Positions 15,491-24,238 are shown, counted from the first letter of the stretch. The stretch is DNA of 43,359 nucleotides from Marinilabilia sp. UBA5340 (GCA_002411085.1 DHQK01000211.1:27996-71354), one strand, 5' to 3'. The notes: generated by a model from the letters alone, not told the origin. A program made the numbers and translations.

Positions 15491-17935
15491 ATGGACAGTG
15501 ACTATAAAATTTCAATCGATCCTTTTGGACTAAGTGATACGTCAGAGAATGATTCCGAGTTTATTCCTATTATCGGTGATGATATGGAACAGGACAACGA
15601 CGATCAGCCTATTCCGGATCAAATCCCTGTTTTGCCCCTTCGTAATACCATCCTTTTTCCGGGGGTTATTATTCCTATTGCTATTGGCCGGGAAAAATCA
15701 CATCAGCTGATTAAAGATGTGGAAAAATCCAAAGGTTATTTTGGTGCCCTGACGCAAATGGATTATAAAGTAGATGACCCCAAAGTTGAGGATCTTTACA
15801 AAACCGGGACGGTGGCAAGAATAATTAAGATTCTTCAGATGCCTGACAACTCAACCTCTGTAATTATTCAGGGGAAGAAGCGGTTCCACCTGGAGGAGAT
15901 GGTCGAACAAGATCCTTATTTTACTGGACGCATTAGGGTGTTGGAAGATACTGAACCTGAAGGTGATAAGACCCGCGAGTTTGAGGCAGTAGTTTCCTCT
16001 CTCAAGGATATGTCGTTGAGTCTGATAAAGCAGTCACCGAATGTCCCGCCTGAGGCTTCTTTTGCCATCAGAAATATTGAGAGCCCTGCTTTTCTGATTA
16101 ATTATGTGGCTTCCAGTTCAGATATTCCTGTTAAGGAGAAGCAGCGTTTGTTGGAAACACATGACCTTAAGGAACGCGGAATGCGGCTTGTTGAATACCT
16201 CGTTCGCGAAGTCCAGTTAATGGAAATTAAGAACGATATTCAGTCCAAAGTGAAGCAGGATATGGATCAGCAGCAGCGGGAATACCTGTTGCAGCAGCAG
16301 ATGAAGACCATTCAGGATGAGCTTGGATCAAGCCCTGTAGAGCAGGAGATTAAAGAGATGGAGCAGAAGGCTTCTAAAAAGAAGTGGGGCGATGAGGTAA
16401 AGGTATTGTTTGGTAAAGAATTGGAGAAGCTGAGAAGACTGAATCCTGCTTCGGGCGAATACTCCATTCAGTTTAACTACGTGCAGACATTGCTGGATTT
16501 GCCCTGGAATGAATATACCAAAGACAACTTTGATTTAAAAAGAGCGCGTCGGATTCTGGATCGCGACCATTACGGTTTGGATAATGTAAAGGAGCGTATT
16601 CTTGAGCATCTGGCTGTATTAAAGCTAAAAGGAGATCTCAAGTCTCCTATTTTGTGTCTTTACGGTCCTCCTGGGGTTGGAAAAACTTCTTTGGGGAAAT
16701 CTGTGGCTGAAGCCTTAGGACGTCAGTATGTCAGGATGTCATTGGGTGGTGTACACGATGAAGCCGAAATCAGAGGTCACCGGAAAACTTATATTGGAGC
16801 AATGCCTGGCCGTATTATACAAAATATCAATAAATCAGGATGGGCCAATCCGGTGTTTATTCTGGATGAGATTGATAAAATAAGCAATAGTTTTCATGGA
16901 GATCCCGGATCAGCATTGCTTGAGGTATTGGATCCGGAGCAAAACAGTGCTTTTCATGACAATTTTCTGGAAGTTGATTTCGATCTTTCCAAAGTTATTT
17001 TTATTGCCACGGCCAATACGTTGAATTCTATCTCTCCCCCCTTGCTGGACAGGATGGAGCTTATTGAGGTAAGTGGCTATGTGCTGGAAGAAAAAGTTGA
17101 AATTGCCCGTCGCCACTTGATTCCACAGCAATTGGAGAATCATGGCATTCCCAAAGGATCGGTAACCCTTCCCAAACGAACGGTTGGTTACATTATTGAT
17201 CATTATTCGAGAGAGTCGGGTGTGCGTGATCTGAATAAAACCATAGCACGGTTGTTTCGGAAGATTGCCCTTAAACTTGCAACCGATGAGCAGGTAAAAA
17301 AATCTATAGGTGTTTCAGAGGTTCGGGAATACCTGGGGGTTGAGAAATTTTCTAAAGATACCTGGCAAGATAATCGTTTTGCGGGTGTTGTTACCGGTTT
17401 GGCCTGGACCGCTGCCGGCGGTGAGATATTATTTGTGGAAAGTAGTCTGAGTAAAGGAAAAGGTCGGTTAACACTTACCGGAAACTTAGGCGAGGTAATG
17501 AAAGAGTCGGCGATGTTGGCGCTTGAATACCTGAAATCCCATGCATCCGAACTTCATTTGGAGGAAGATATTTTTGATGAGCGCAACGTGCATGTGCATG
17601 TTCCCGAGGGGGCTATTCCTAAAGATGGACCCTCAGCAGGTGTTACAATGGTCACGTCGCTTGCCTCCTCGTTCACTGGTAGAAAAGTGAAATCCCGATT
17701 GGCGATGACTGGCGAAATCACCCTGCGTGGCAAAGTGTTGCCGGTTGGTGGTATCAAAGAGAAAATTCTTGCTGCCCGCCGAGCTGGCATCAATGAAATA
17801 ATTCTTTGCAAAGAAAACAGAAAAGATGTGGAGGAGATAAAGCCTGATTACATCGAAGATCTGAAGTTTCATTATGTAGAAGACATTCAGGAAGTATTGA
17901 ATATTGCCTTGACTGAGGAACAGGCCGAATTGTAG
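15491..17935 (+). CDS. lon: ATP-dependent protease Lon
   Basis: Lon unfolds and degrades damaged and regulatory proteins in the cytoplasm. The 814 residues hold an N-terminal substrate-binding domain (PVLPLRNTILFPG near residue 45), a coiled linker, the AAA+ module with Walker A GPPGVGKT at 392-399 and Walker B ILDEID, and a C-terminal protease with the serine in DGPSAG (Ser715) and the lysine 43 residues on (Lys758), the spacing of the Ser-Lys dyad in E. coli Lon. The frame also opens at a GTG five codons earlier, but the ATG at 15491 is preferred. An acidic N-terminal extension of about 40 residues precedes the conserved region. The gene stands alone between rpmE2 and a convergent gene. Confidence 0.97.
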   Translation: MDSDYKISIDPFGLSDTSENDSEFIPIIGDDMEQDNDDQPIPDQIPVLPLRNTILFPGVIIPIAIGREKSHQLIKDVEKSKGYFGALTQMDYKVDDPKVEDLYKTGTVARIIKILQMPDNSTSVIIQGKKRFHLEEMVEQDPYFTGRIRVLEDTEPEGDKTREFEAVVSSLKDMSLSLIKQSPNVPPEASFAIRNIESPAFLINYVASSSDIPVKEKQRLLETHDLKERGMRLVEYLVREVQLMEIKNDIQSKVKQDMDQQQREYLLQQQMKTIQDELGSSPVEQEIKEMEQKASKKKWGDEVKVLFGKELEKLRRLNPASGEYSIQFNYVQTLLDLPWNEYTKDNFDLKRARRILDRDHYGLDNVKERILEHLAVLKLKGDLKSPILCLYGPPGVGKTSLGKSVAEALGRQYVRMSLGGVHDEAEIRGHRKTYIGAMPGRIIQNINKSGWANPVFILDEIDKISNSFHGDPGSALLEVLDPEQNSAFHDNFLEVDFDLSKVIFIATANTLNSISPPLLDRMELIEVSGYVLEEKVEIARRHLIPQQLENHGIPKGSVTLPKRTVGYIIDHYSRESGVRDLNKTIARLFRKIALKLATDEQVKKSIGVSEVREYLGVEKFSKDTWQDNRFAGVVTGLAWTAAGGEILFVESSLSKGKGRLTLTGNLGEVMKESAMLALEYLKSHASELHLEEDIFDERNVHVHVPEGAIPKDGPSAGVTMVTSLASSFTGRKVKSRLAMTGEITLRGKVLPVGGIKEKILAARRAGINEIILCKENRKDVEEIKPDYIEDLKFHYVEDIQEVLNIALTEEQAEL

Positions 17936-18274
17936 GTTGTTTTTCTGAAAATGAGTTGGCCGGAAAGCAACAGGTTTTGTTGTTTCTCTTGTCTTTCTGA
18001 ACAGGATCAGTGTGCAGAATCTCATTCGTGCCCAGATTCCTGCATGAAAAAGCAGCGATGTCGGGCCGCCTGACTCTCGCATCCGAATTTGGGGGAATTA
18101 TGGAAATATTTGGTTCTCGCTAAGATTATGGTGAAAGCCAGGTATTTTTTAATTCGGATCCTAAACTTTCGCTACATCTTTACCACTCGTATATCTCAAC
18201 TATGGCAGTAGTTATCTTCAAGGTTTTCAAAACTAAAAGCATTTGCAAGGGAAAAACTTTTGATAATTCCTCTT
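17936..18274. other. Convergent intergenic region between lon and the ADP-ribosylglycohydrolase-like gene
   Basis: These 339 bases hold no credible frame. A weak stem CAACA-loop-TGTTG lies about 35 bases after the lon stop and is followed by a T-rich stretch, but it is too short to call a terminator with confidence. Nothing else is recognised. Confidence 0.4.
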
Positions 18275-19063
18275 TTAAGCCTCCTGTTCAGAGAAATTCA
18301 TGTATTTTTCTTCAAACCTGGTAAGGATTGCCTGCATCTCAGGGGCCAGTCTGGATAAGGCCCTTTTGATGATTGATTTTGGGATGTGCTTAAAGTAAGC
18401 TTCGGCAAGGGCCCCTGCTATCGAGGCAATAGTATTGGTGGGGCCTCCAATAACAATGGCGAGTCTTATGGCTTCTTCATAATCGGATGCTTCCATAAAT
18501 GCTGCCAGTGCCGGTTGTACCGGTGAAACCTCGCTCTCAGGGGTGATTTTTCTTTTTTTCCAGTCTGCCACAGTGAGCGAAAAATCATAATCAAAAGCCT
18601 GGCCAATGAAGGTTTTAATCTCTTTTTTTGTGCCTGCCTGTTTGCACATAAAGATAGATGCAGCAGCTGCTTTGGCTGCAGTGATTCTTTCCGGGACATT
18701 GTGGGTGATGCGCGTGCTCTTTTCTGCCTCTTTAAGCGCTTCTTCTACACTTTGAGCTGCAAAGCCTATCGGGCTGATACGGCGTGCCGCCCCGTCACCC
18801 TTACTGATGTAGGGAGTGGAATGATCGGATAGTGCCCATTCGAGAAATTTTGGCCGGTATCCGGCTTTGGGGAATGATCTTACCCATTCTTTCAGGGTTT
18901 GCTCATAGTCTTTATTGTTCAGGATAGAGTCTGCAGTAGCAATCGTTAGAATCGTGTCATCGGTATATGCAGAATCAGGTTTGAAAAGTTGAAAATCGGT
19001 GTCTTCGAAATCAATGTTTTTAAAAGTAGAACCAATAATGTCGCCGATAATTGCACCTTTCAT
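18275..19063 (-). CDS. ADP-ribosylglycohydrolase (DraG/ARH) family protein with altered metal motif
   Basis: The 262-residue helical protein has the family start KGAIIGDIIGSTF, the metal-binding YTDDT (Thr34, Asp35, Asp36), the GDGAARRISPIG loop at 89-100 and THNVPE. Family members remove ADP-ribose from proteins or small molecules using two metal ions held partly by a C-terminal GGDxDT motif. Here that place reads GGPTNT (206-211): both C-terminal aspartates are replaced, by Pro and Asn. The rest of the helix (IASIAGALAEAYF) is intact. The protein may use one metal, bind without cleaving, or have another substrate. No ADP-ribosyltransferase gene is adjacent. It lies alone, convergent with lon and divergent from the AI-2E family gene. 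Confidence 0.85.
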   Translation of the reverse strand: MKGAIIGDIIGSTFKNIDFEDTDFQLFKPDSAYTDDTILTIATADSILNNKDYEQTLKEWVRSFPKAGYRPKFLEWALSDHSTPYISKGDGAARRISPIGFAAQSVEEALKEAEKSTRITHNVPERITAAKAAAASIFMCKQAGTKKEIKTFIGQAFDYDFSLTVADWKKRKITPESEVSPVQPALAAFMEASDYEEAIRLAIVIGGPTNTIASIAGALAEAYFKHIPKSIIKRALSRLAPEMQAILTRFEEKYMNFSEQEA

Positions 19064-19248
19064 AGTAGTGGATTTGGAAAAAAATACAAAAAAAATGAGA
19101 CGGCTAATATGATAAGTTTTGATTAAATATCAAACTATTCTGATTATAATAATCTGCTTTGTTTGGTGAAATGTAAAATCCGGAGTTCTTTTTTCTTCGC
19201 TGCAGAGAGAATTTTCTTATTTTTAGGAGATATAAGCCCTTAAGGAAT

Positions 19249-20352
19249 ATGAAGCAGTTTTTTAAATATTTGTTTTTGACATTGGCCATTTTTGGTGGCT
19301 TTTTTCTTATATGGTATTTCCGTTCTATCGTTTTGTTTGTGAGCGTGGGAGCCATTTTGTCTCTTGTGACGCGGCCAATATTCGATGTATACTATAAGTT
19401 GAGAATTCGCCGTTTTTCCATTGGGAAAAGCGGGGCTGCTTTATTGACAGTTCTTTCTTTGTGGGTGTTGATTGTTCTTTTTTTTCGTTTTACTGTTCCA
19501 TTGATCGCTTCGGAGATTCAGTTTTTCTCTAATGTGGATATTCCGGCCGCTCTTCAGAAAGCCGGGCAGTTACTGTCCAATGCCCTGACTCCTCTTCGTG
19601 GGTCTGAAGTGGGACGAGCATTGATGGCAAGTTTTGAAGAACAATTTGAAACGGCGTTGCTTACTTTTCTGGATTTTGAGCAAGTGCGGCTTTTCTTTAC
19701 TTCAATTGCCGGTTTCTTTGGTGGCGTTTTTATTGCTGCTTTTTCTATCTCTTTCATCACTTTTTTTTTCCTGAAGGAGGAAGGTCTTTTGATTGGAGGG
19801 ATTTTGCTTTTTGTTCCGCAAAAACATGAAGCTGGAATCAGGCATGCTTTGATCTCTATTCGTTATCTTTTGCGTCGATATTTTTTGGGAATATTGATTC
19901 AAACATCCCTGGTAGCTACAATTGTCACTACCGGCTTTTCGTTGTTGGGCATAGGGTTTAGTCATGCCGTAATCATCGGAATATTCAGTGGGCTAATGAA
20001 TATAATTCCATATCTCGGTCCGCTCATCGGTGCGCTATTTGGCGTAAGTGTGGGTACGTTGGTTTATTTGCAATTACCTCTGGATATAGCTTTTTTGTCT
20101 TTTCTGGGGGGCATGCTTGTGATTTACATAACTGTGCAGTTGCTCGACAATGTAGTTTTTCAACCCTTGATTTTTTCCAATAGCGTGAAAGCGCACCCAT
20201 TGGAGATATTTATTGTGATATTGAGTGCTGGCTATTTGTCCGGAATTGTAGGTATGTTTTTGGCCATCCCGGTTTATACGATCATCCGGGTGATTGCCAG
20301 GGAGTTTTTTGATAAATATGAGCTGGTTCAAAAGCTCACAGACAGAATGTAA
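19249..20352 (+). CDS. AI-2E family (PerM/YdiK-like) membrane transporter
   Basis: The 367 residues contain about seven or eight membrane segments: two at the N-terminus (about 5-45), a third near 60-80, a soluble stretch of about 75 residues (ASEIQFFSNVDIPAALQ onward), and a C-terminal cluster. The family pieces are the GIFSGLMNIIPYLGPLIGA segment and the later HPLEIFIVILSAGYLSGIVG. Members are proposed to export autoinducer-2 or to exchange ions; the substrate cannot be told from sequence. The ATG at 19249 follows a short AAGGA stretch. It is convergent with the SPOR-domain gene, the stops lying 11 bases apart with a small AT-rich hairpin (20355-20371) across the junction. Confidence 0.88.
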   Translation: MKQFFKYLFLTLAIFGGFFLIWYFRSIVLFVSVGAILSLVTRPIFDVYYKLRIRRFSIGKSGAALLTVLSLWVLIVLFFRFTVPLIASEIQFFSNVDIPAALQKAGQLLSNALTPLRGSEVGRALMASFEEQFETALLTFLDFEQVRLFFTSIAGFFGGVFIAAFSISFITFFFLKEEGLLIGGILLFVPQKHEAGIRHALISIRYLLRRYFLGILIQTSLVATIVTTGFSLLGIGFSHAVIIGIFSGLMNIIPYLGPLIGALFGVSVGTLVYLQLPLDIAFLSFLGGMLVIYITVQLLDNVVFQPLIFSNSVKAHPLEIFIVILSAGYLSGIVGMFLAIPVYTIIRVIAREFFDKYELVQKLTDRM

Positions 20353-20363
20353 TTAACATTCTT

Positions 20364-20963
20364 TCAATGTTGTTGGTTTTCCGCCTGGATGGCTTCATTG
20401 ATTTGAATTCTTTTTCCGTTTTTCAGAGCTGTAACATAGGCATCTTTGAATCCCATTTCATTTACTATTTCCCGAAACTCAAGCGCTTCAGTGTAGGAGG
20501 TGAATAATCCCAGCGTAAACTGATTGATGTTTTCACCACTATGCTGCTGAAGTGTTAGCATATTGTTGTTGAATTTTTGCAAATCCCTTCCCAGATAAGC
20601 CCCAATCTGGATGCTGTAGATGATTCCGTTTTCCGGAACTTTAAATTTTATGGTGTCAGAAACCGGAGAAATGACGATGAGTTCTTTTTCCTGGTTGGGA
20701 ACGGTCGGATTTTCCTTTTTTTGGACTGAAGGCTCTATGGTATTCGGGGCTTTGGAGGAAGAAGATAAAAGTGAAAAAACACCAATAAGGGCGACTAAAA
20801 ATAATACAGTCAAGCCAACAAGTGCATATCTCATTTTTTTTATCCTGGACGCTTGCTCTGTTGTTTGTGTTTTTAGCCTGTCTACCTCATTTTCCAGCGC
20901 CTCTCTTCTTGTTTCTTCTTTCCATTTCTTAAATGCGTTTTCGTTCTCGGTTACTGGATTCAT
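20364..20963 (-). CDS. Inner-membrane SPOR-domain protein
   Basis: The 199 residues are built as a cytoplasmic charged coiled coil (about 10-44), one membrane helix (about 46-66), a Ser/Pro-rich linker and a C-terminal SPOR-like domain (about 114-190: IYSIQIGAYLG, then FTLGLFTSYTEALEFREIV and KDAYVTALKNGKRI). SPOR domains bind denuded glycan strands of peptidoglycan at division sites, so a role at the septum or in wall binding is inferred. The topology (N-terminus inside) matches division proteins such as FtsN or DamX, though size and sequence do not prove orthology. The gene follows the NUDIX gene on the same strand after 33 bases and may be cotranscribed with it. Confidence 0.82.
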   Translation of the reverse strand: MNPVTENENAFKKWKEETRREALENEVDRLKTQTTEQASRIKKMRYALVGLTVLFLVALIGVFSLLSSSSKAPNTIEPSVQKKENPTVPNQEKELIVISPVSDTIKFKVPENGIIYSIQIGAYLGRDLQKFNNNMLTLQQHSGENINQFTLGLFTSYTEALEFREIVNEMGFKDAYVTALKNGKRIQINEAIQAENQQH

Positions 20964-20996
20964 ATCGGGACTTTTCGATTTTTTAATGGTTTGTTT

Positions 20997-21626
20997 TCAG
21001 ACCTCAAATTTAATCAATTTGGCTTTTTTTAATACTTCTCTTATTGATGGATAAGTTGTGCTGGCAAATTCATCAATATTATTTGTGGAAACCCAGTTTA
21101 TCTCACTGATGTTTTCCTCGTATTGCGGAACAGGATCTGTTGTGCCATGGTAAATCATTTCAAACCAACGGGTTTCCTTGAGGATAGATGTTGCCCCCAG
21201 CTGATAAACATGGAATGATGATCCAATTGCCGAAAGAATTTCGGGGTGCTTAATACCACATTCCTCTTCAACTTCGCGTACAGCTGCCTCTTCAAATGTT
21301 TCATCTTTTTCCAGTTTTCCTTTGGGCAAATCAGGTCTTCCAAGGCGGTGCATTGTCAAAAAGGCTGATTTTTCCGGGTTCCATATCAGGCCTCCTGCTG
21401 CCATCAAATTTTTGTAACAGCTGCGAAACCGTTGGAATAATTCGTATTCATTATGGTGGTAAATGATTGCCTTCTGACGGGTTTCATCTTTTTCAAAATC
21501 AGTCAAAAACTTTTTGAGTTCCCCGTCACTTCCCAACTTATGAATACCATTGAAAGAGGAGGTGAGATCCGAATCAATACGCTCGGTTAGTATTACTACT
21601 CTATCTTTGAAAAATATCTTGTACAT
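20997..21626 (-). CDS. NUDIX hydrolase
   Basis: From the ATG at 21626 the protein has 209 residues. The Nudix box (residues 103-125) begins GKLEKDET and ends REVEEECGI, fully matching Gx5Ex7REUxEExGU, so metal-dependent cleavage of a nucleoside-diphosphate-X bond is expected. The first 70 residues form a separate domain starting MYKIFFKDR, typical of Bacteroidetes NUDIX proteins. The substrate is unknown. A longer frame opens at 21740 but would run across the pyrE start and lacks family support. The ATG is only seven bases from the divergent pyrE ATG, so each gene's promoter must lie within the other's coding sequence. Confidence 0.88.
   Translation of the reverse strand: MYKIFFKDRVVILTERIDSDLTSSFNGIHKLGSDGELKKFLTDFEKDETRQKAIIYHHNEYELFQRFRSCYKNLMAAGGLIWNPEKSAFLTMHRLGRPDLPKGKLEKDETFEEAAVREVEEECGIKHPEILSAIGSSFHVYQLGATSILKETRWFEMIYHGTTDPVPQYEENISEINWVSTNNIDEFASTTYPSIREVLKKAKLIKFEV
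21602..21609 (+). promoter_or_regulatory. Candidate -7 promoter element of pyrE, inside the NUDIX gene
   Basis: TATCTTTG matches TAnnTTTG 25 bases before the pyrE ATG and lies in the first codons of the divergent NUDIX gene. A second match, TACATTTG at 21622-21629, sits almost on the start and would give a nearly leaderless message. Confidence 0.45.
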
Positions 21627-21633
21627 TTGCGAT

Positions 21634-22266
21634 ATGAAAAAATTAGAGGAATTAGTAGCCAAGCAGCTGTTGCAAATAAAAGCAATTAAACTGCAACCTG
21701 CAAACCCCTTTACATGGGCTTCGGGGTGGATATCCCCCATTTATTGTGATAATCGAAAAACTTTGTCCTATCCGGAAGTACGCGATTTCATCAAGATCCA
21801 GTTTGCCCGACGGGTGATGGAAGAATGGCCGGAGGTAGATGTAGTGGCCGGAGTTGCTACAGGAGCCATTGCACAGGGAGCTTTAGTGGCCGATTTGCTT
21901 AACAAGCCATTTGTTTATGTCCGCTCAAGTCCCAAAGGTCATGGACTCGAAAACCTGATTGAAGGGGATCTGAAACCCGGACAAAAAGTTGTGGTGATTG
22001 AAGATCTTATCTCAACAGGTGGCAGTAGCCTGAAAGCTGTGGAAGCTCTTAGAAGTAACGGAGCTGATGTTTTAGGCATGCTGGCCATTTTTTCTTATGG
22101 TTTTAAGGTGGCTGAAGATAACTTTTCCAGTGCAGGAGTGAAGTATGAGACACTCAGTGATTATCAGGCCCTCATTAACGTTGCTGCAGAAGTAGGCTAT
22201 GTCTCTTCTGATGATTTAAGTACATTGTCAAAATGGCGGGAAGATCCGGCCAACTGGAAGAAATAG
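21634..22266 (+). CDS. pyrE: Orotate phosphoribosyltransferase
   Basis: PyrE joins orotate and PRPP to form OMP in pyrimidine synthesis. The 210 residues include the substrate region FTWASGWISPIYCDNRK, the flexible catalytic loop VRSSPKGHGLENLIEG and the PRPP-binding motif VVVIEDLISTGGSS. Length matches the bacterial enzyme. The ATG at 21634 is chosen; an in-frame opening at 21550 would overlap the divergent NUDIX gene and adds 28 unrelated residues. The SRPBCC-domain gene follows after 10 bases and is almost certainly cotranscribed, an arrangement I recall from other Bacteroidetes. No other pyr genes are nearby. Confidence 0.97.
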   Translation: MKKLEELVAKQLLQIKAIKLQPANPFTWASGWISPIYCDNRKTLSYPEVRDFIKIQFARRVMEEWPEVDVVAGVATGAIAQGALVADLLNKPFVYVRSSPKGHGLENLIEGDLKPGQKVVVIEDLISTGGSSLKAVEALRSNGADVLGMLAIFSYGFKVAEDNFSSAGVKYETLSDYQALINVAAEVGYVSSDDLSTLSKWREDPANWKK

Positions 22267-22276
22267 ATTTTTGTTT

Positions 22277-22681
22277 ATGACGAGATTTGAAAGTCAGGTG
22301 AAGACGATTCCACATCCTGCTGCCAGAATCTACGGAATGTTGTCCGATTTCGATAATTTCTCAGCAATGCTTCCCGGTGATAAGATAAAAAACTGGGAAA
22401 GTTTTGGTGATTCATGTCGGTTTGAAGTAGACAAAGTGGGGCCGGTTGGACTCAAAATAGTGGATAAAGAAGATAACAAGACCATCAAATACACAGCGGA
22501 TGGGAAAGTGCCTTTCAACTTTTTTCTATGGATCCAACTCAAAGAGATGGAGGATGGAAAAAGCAAAATGAAAATTACCCTCGATGCTGAGTTGAATCCG
22601 ATGATGAAAATGGTGGCAAAGGGACCGCTGGAGAAATTTGTCGGAGTGCTCGCAGATGGAGTTGCCGGTTACAATTACTAG
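22277..22681 (+). CDS. SRPBCC (START-like) domain protein
   Basis: The 134-residue protein starts MTRFESQVKTIPHPAARIY and has the helix-grip fold pattern: an N-terminal strand, two short helices (YGMLSDFDNFSAML), a set of strands and a long C-terminal helix (GPLEKFVGVLADGVA). Proteins of this fold bind hydrophobic ligands in a central cavity; the ligand and role here are unknown. The ATG at 22277 is used rather than the TTG at 22271. It is 10 bases after the pyrE stop, so translation and transcription are likely coupled to pyrE. It meets birA tail to tail, the stops being five bases apart. Confidence 0.82.
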   Translation: MTRFESQVKTIPHPAARIYGMLSDFDNFSAMLPGDKIKNWESFGDSCRFEVDKVGPVGLKIVDKEDNKTIKYTADGKVPFNFFLWIQLKEMEDGKSKMKITLDAELNPMMKMVAKGPLEKFVGVLADGVAGYNY

Positions 22682-22686
22682 TGTAA

Positions 22687-23427
22687 TCAGATTATAAAAC
22701 GGATTTCTTTGAAAGCATAACTATTGGTAGTGCCGTCTGTTCGTTTTAGAAAAAGATGTCCTGCGGGGCCAATGTGTGATATTTCAGCCTCGAAAACTCC
22801 GTTTGTGTCCTGATATCGGTGGATACCGGTTTTACGAAACAACTTTTGGGAATACAATCCCTGGATTTGTTGAGTGTGTCCCCGAATTACTAGATCGTAG
22901 TAGTAAACGAGGTTTTCGTGCAATTCTTTAAAGCAGGTCAGGAGGTCGGTTTCCTGGTGTGTAAGATTTATGACCGATACCGGATTGGGGAGCTGCTCCG
23001 GGAAAGATTCCTGATTTATGTTTAACCCGATTCCTACGATTGATTGGGCTATTTCAGATCCGCTCAAAGCATTTTCAATGAGTATTCCCCCTAATTTTCG
23101 ATTGTTTACATAAATATCATTGGGCCACTTTATGGAGGCCCGGATGGCATGTCTTTGCAATGCCTCAACGATGGCCAGGCTGACAGCCTGTGACAAGATA
23201 AACTGCTCGGAAGCTTTAACCATTGATGGATAGAGAACCATAGAAAAGGTAAGGTTTTTCCCCGGCTGGGTTTCCCATTTGTTTCCCGGCTGCCCCCTTC
23301 CTGCAGTCTGGTTATTGGTTATAACCACAGAACATTCCGGGAGCTTTCTTTGTTTCAGTAACTCCTTTAGGAAGGAACTTGTTGAAGTGGTTTTTTCTGG
23401 TTGGATTATTTCGGGAATTTCCTGCAT
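22687..23427 (-). CDS. birA: Biotin--[acetyl-CoA carboxylase] ligase, without DNA-binding domain
   Basis: The enzyme activates biotin with ATP and attaches it to a lysine of biotin carboxyl carrier proteins. The 246 residues contain the biotinyl-AMP loop as GRGQPGNKW (family GRGRxGRxW) and the KWPNDIYVNNRKLGGILIE segment that holds biotin, followed by VGIGLNIN. The N-terminal winged-helix domain of E. coli BirA is absent, so this is a group I ligase that does not act directly as a repressor. It is transcribed away from rsfS, separated by a 365-base divergent gap, and is convergent with the pyrE unit. Confidence 0.95.
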   Translation of the reverse strand: MQEIPEIIQPEKTTSTSSFLKELLKQRKLPECSVVITNNQTAGRGQPGNKWETQPGKNLTFSMVLYPSMVKASEQFILSQAVSLAIVEALQRHAIRASIKWPNDIYVNNRKLGGILIENALSGSEIAQSIVGIGLNINQESFPEQLPNPVSVINLTHQETDLLTCFKELHENLVYYYDLVIRGHTQQIQGLYSQKLFRKTGIHRYQDTNGVFEAEISHIGPAGHLFLKRTDGTTNSYAFKEIRFII

Positions 23428-23792
23428 AATAATATGTTGTTGCTCGTAAAATATGATGATTATTTTATCTGTTTATCCGGATATCCTTTAACGAAGCATT
23501 CTTAATGTGCTCTTTAATTTTAGCTTAAACAGGTTTCTGAAAACAGAAACTTTCTGGCTTTTTAATCCTGAAATCTGACGACACTTTGTCAGTCTTGTCA
23601 TTCAGATGAGGCAAAAATAGGTATATATGTTCTTTTAAAATGTTATCTTTGAACGCAAATTAATTTCTGGCATTGTTTTTTCAATAAAGGGAAAAAGTAT
23701 TCTTCGTGATGATGCCTATTGAGAGGTGTTTTGCAAAATTAAACTAAAACCCGGAGATAGATGTCCGGGCAGAAATGAAAAATAGATTTTGA
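23428..23792. other. Divergent birA-rsfS intergenic region with two small dyads
   Basis: No gene is seen. The region holds a perfect seven-pair palindrome GTTTCTG-AAAA-CAGAAAC at 23533-23550, a -7 promoter match TATCTTTG at 23644-23651 facing rsfS, and a six-pair stem CCCGGA/TCCGGG at 23750-23769 just before the rsfS start. The first dyad could be an operator shared by the two divergent genes. Confidence 0.5.
23644..23651 (+). promoter_or_regulatory. Candidate -7 promoter element of the rsfS-ftsH-LUD-cdsA operon
   Basis: TATCTTTG matches TAnnTTTG; the predicted leader of about 135 bases includes the CCCGGA/TCCGGG stem at 23750-23769. A -33 box is not clear. Confidence 0.4.
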
Positions 23793-24173
23793 ATGGGTGA
23801 AAATAATTCTGAAGTGGTGTCGACCGAGACTCTAGTAGATGCGGTTGTTAATGGTATTCAGGAAAAAAAGGGTTCAAAGATAACGGTGCTCAATCTGCGC
23901 AATATAGAAAACATGATTGCCGAGTTCTTTGTGATTTGTGAAGGTGAAAGTAATGTGCATGTGGACGCTTTGTCCGACTCTGTGGAGGAAATTGTGCGCA
24001 GGGATGCCGGAGAGAAACCTCTTCATGTTGAAGGAAAACAAAATGCTGAGTGGGTTTTGATTGATTATATGAATGTGGTAGTCCATGTATTCAGAAAAGA
24101 GGTTCGTCAATTTTATAACCTTGAAGACCTTTGGGCCGATGCCGGTCGGGAGGATCTGGAAGACCTCTTTTGA
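23793..24173 (+). CDS. rsfS: Ribosome silencing factor RsfS (Iojap family)
   Basis: RsfS binds ribosomal protein L14 on the large subunit and blocks joining with the small subunit when nutrients fall. The 126 residues show the family signature: LVDAVVNGIQEKKGSKITVL at the start of the fold, IAEFFVICEGESNVHVDALSDSV, then EGKQNAEWVLIDYMNVVVHVF and the C-terminal FYNLEDLWADA. Length is typical. It is the first gene of a four-gene run (rsfS, ftsH, LUD gene, cdsA); ftsH begins 65 bases downstream. Confidence 0.95.
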   Translation: MGENNSEVVSTETLVDAVVNGIQEKKGSKITVLNLRNIENMIAEFFVICEGESNVHVDALSDSVEEIVRRDAGEKPLHVEGKQNAEWVLIDYMNVVVHVFRKEVRQFYNLEDLWADAGREDLEDLF

Positions 24174-24238
24174 ATCATAAAGAATCTCCTTTAGCCAAAG
24201 AAATTTTGATTTTGAATAGATAATTTCGTTACAATTAT

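Noticed and set aside
17633..18082. 149-codon minus-strand frame over the end of lon
   Set aside because: It is antisense to the conserved protease domain and crosses into a non-coding gap without family features.
21627..21740. Longer NUDIX start at 21740
   Set aside because: It would overlap the pyrE start region, and homology begins at the ATG at 21626.
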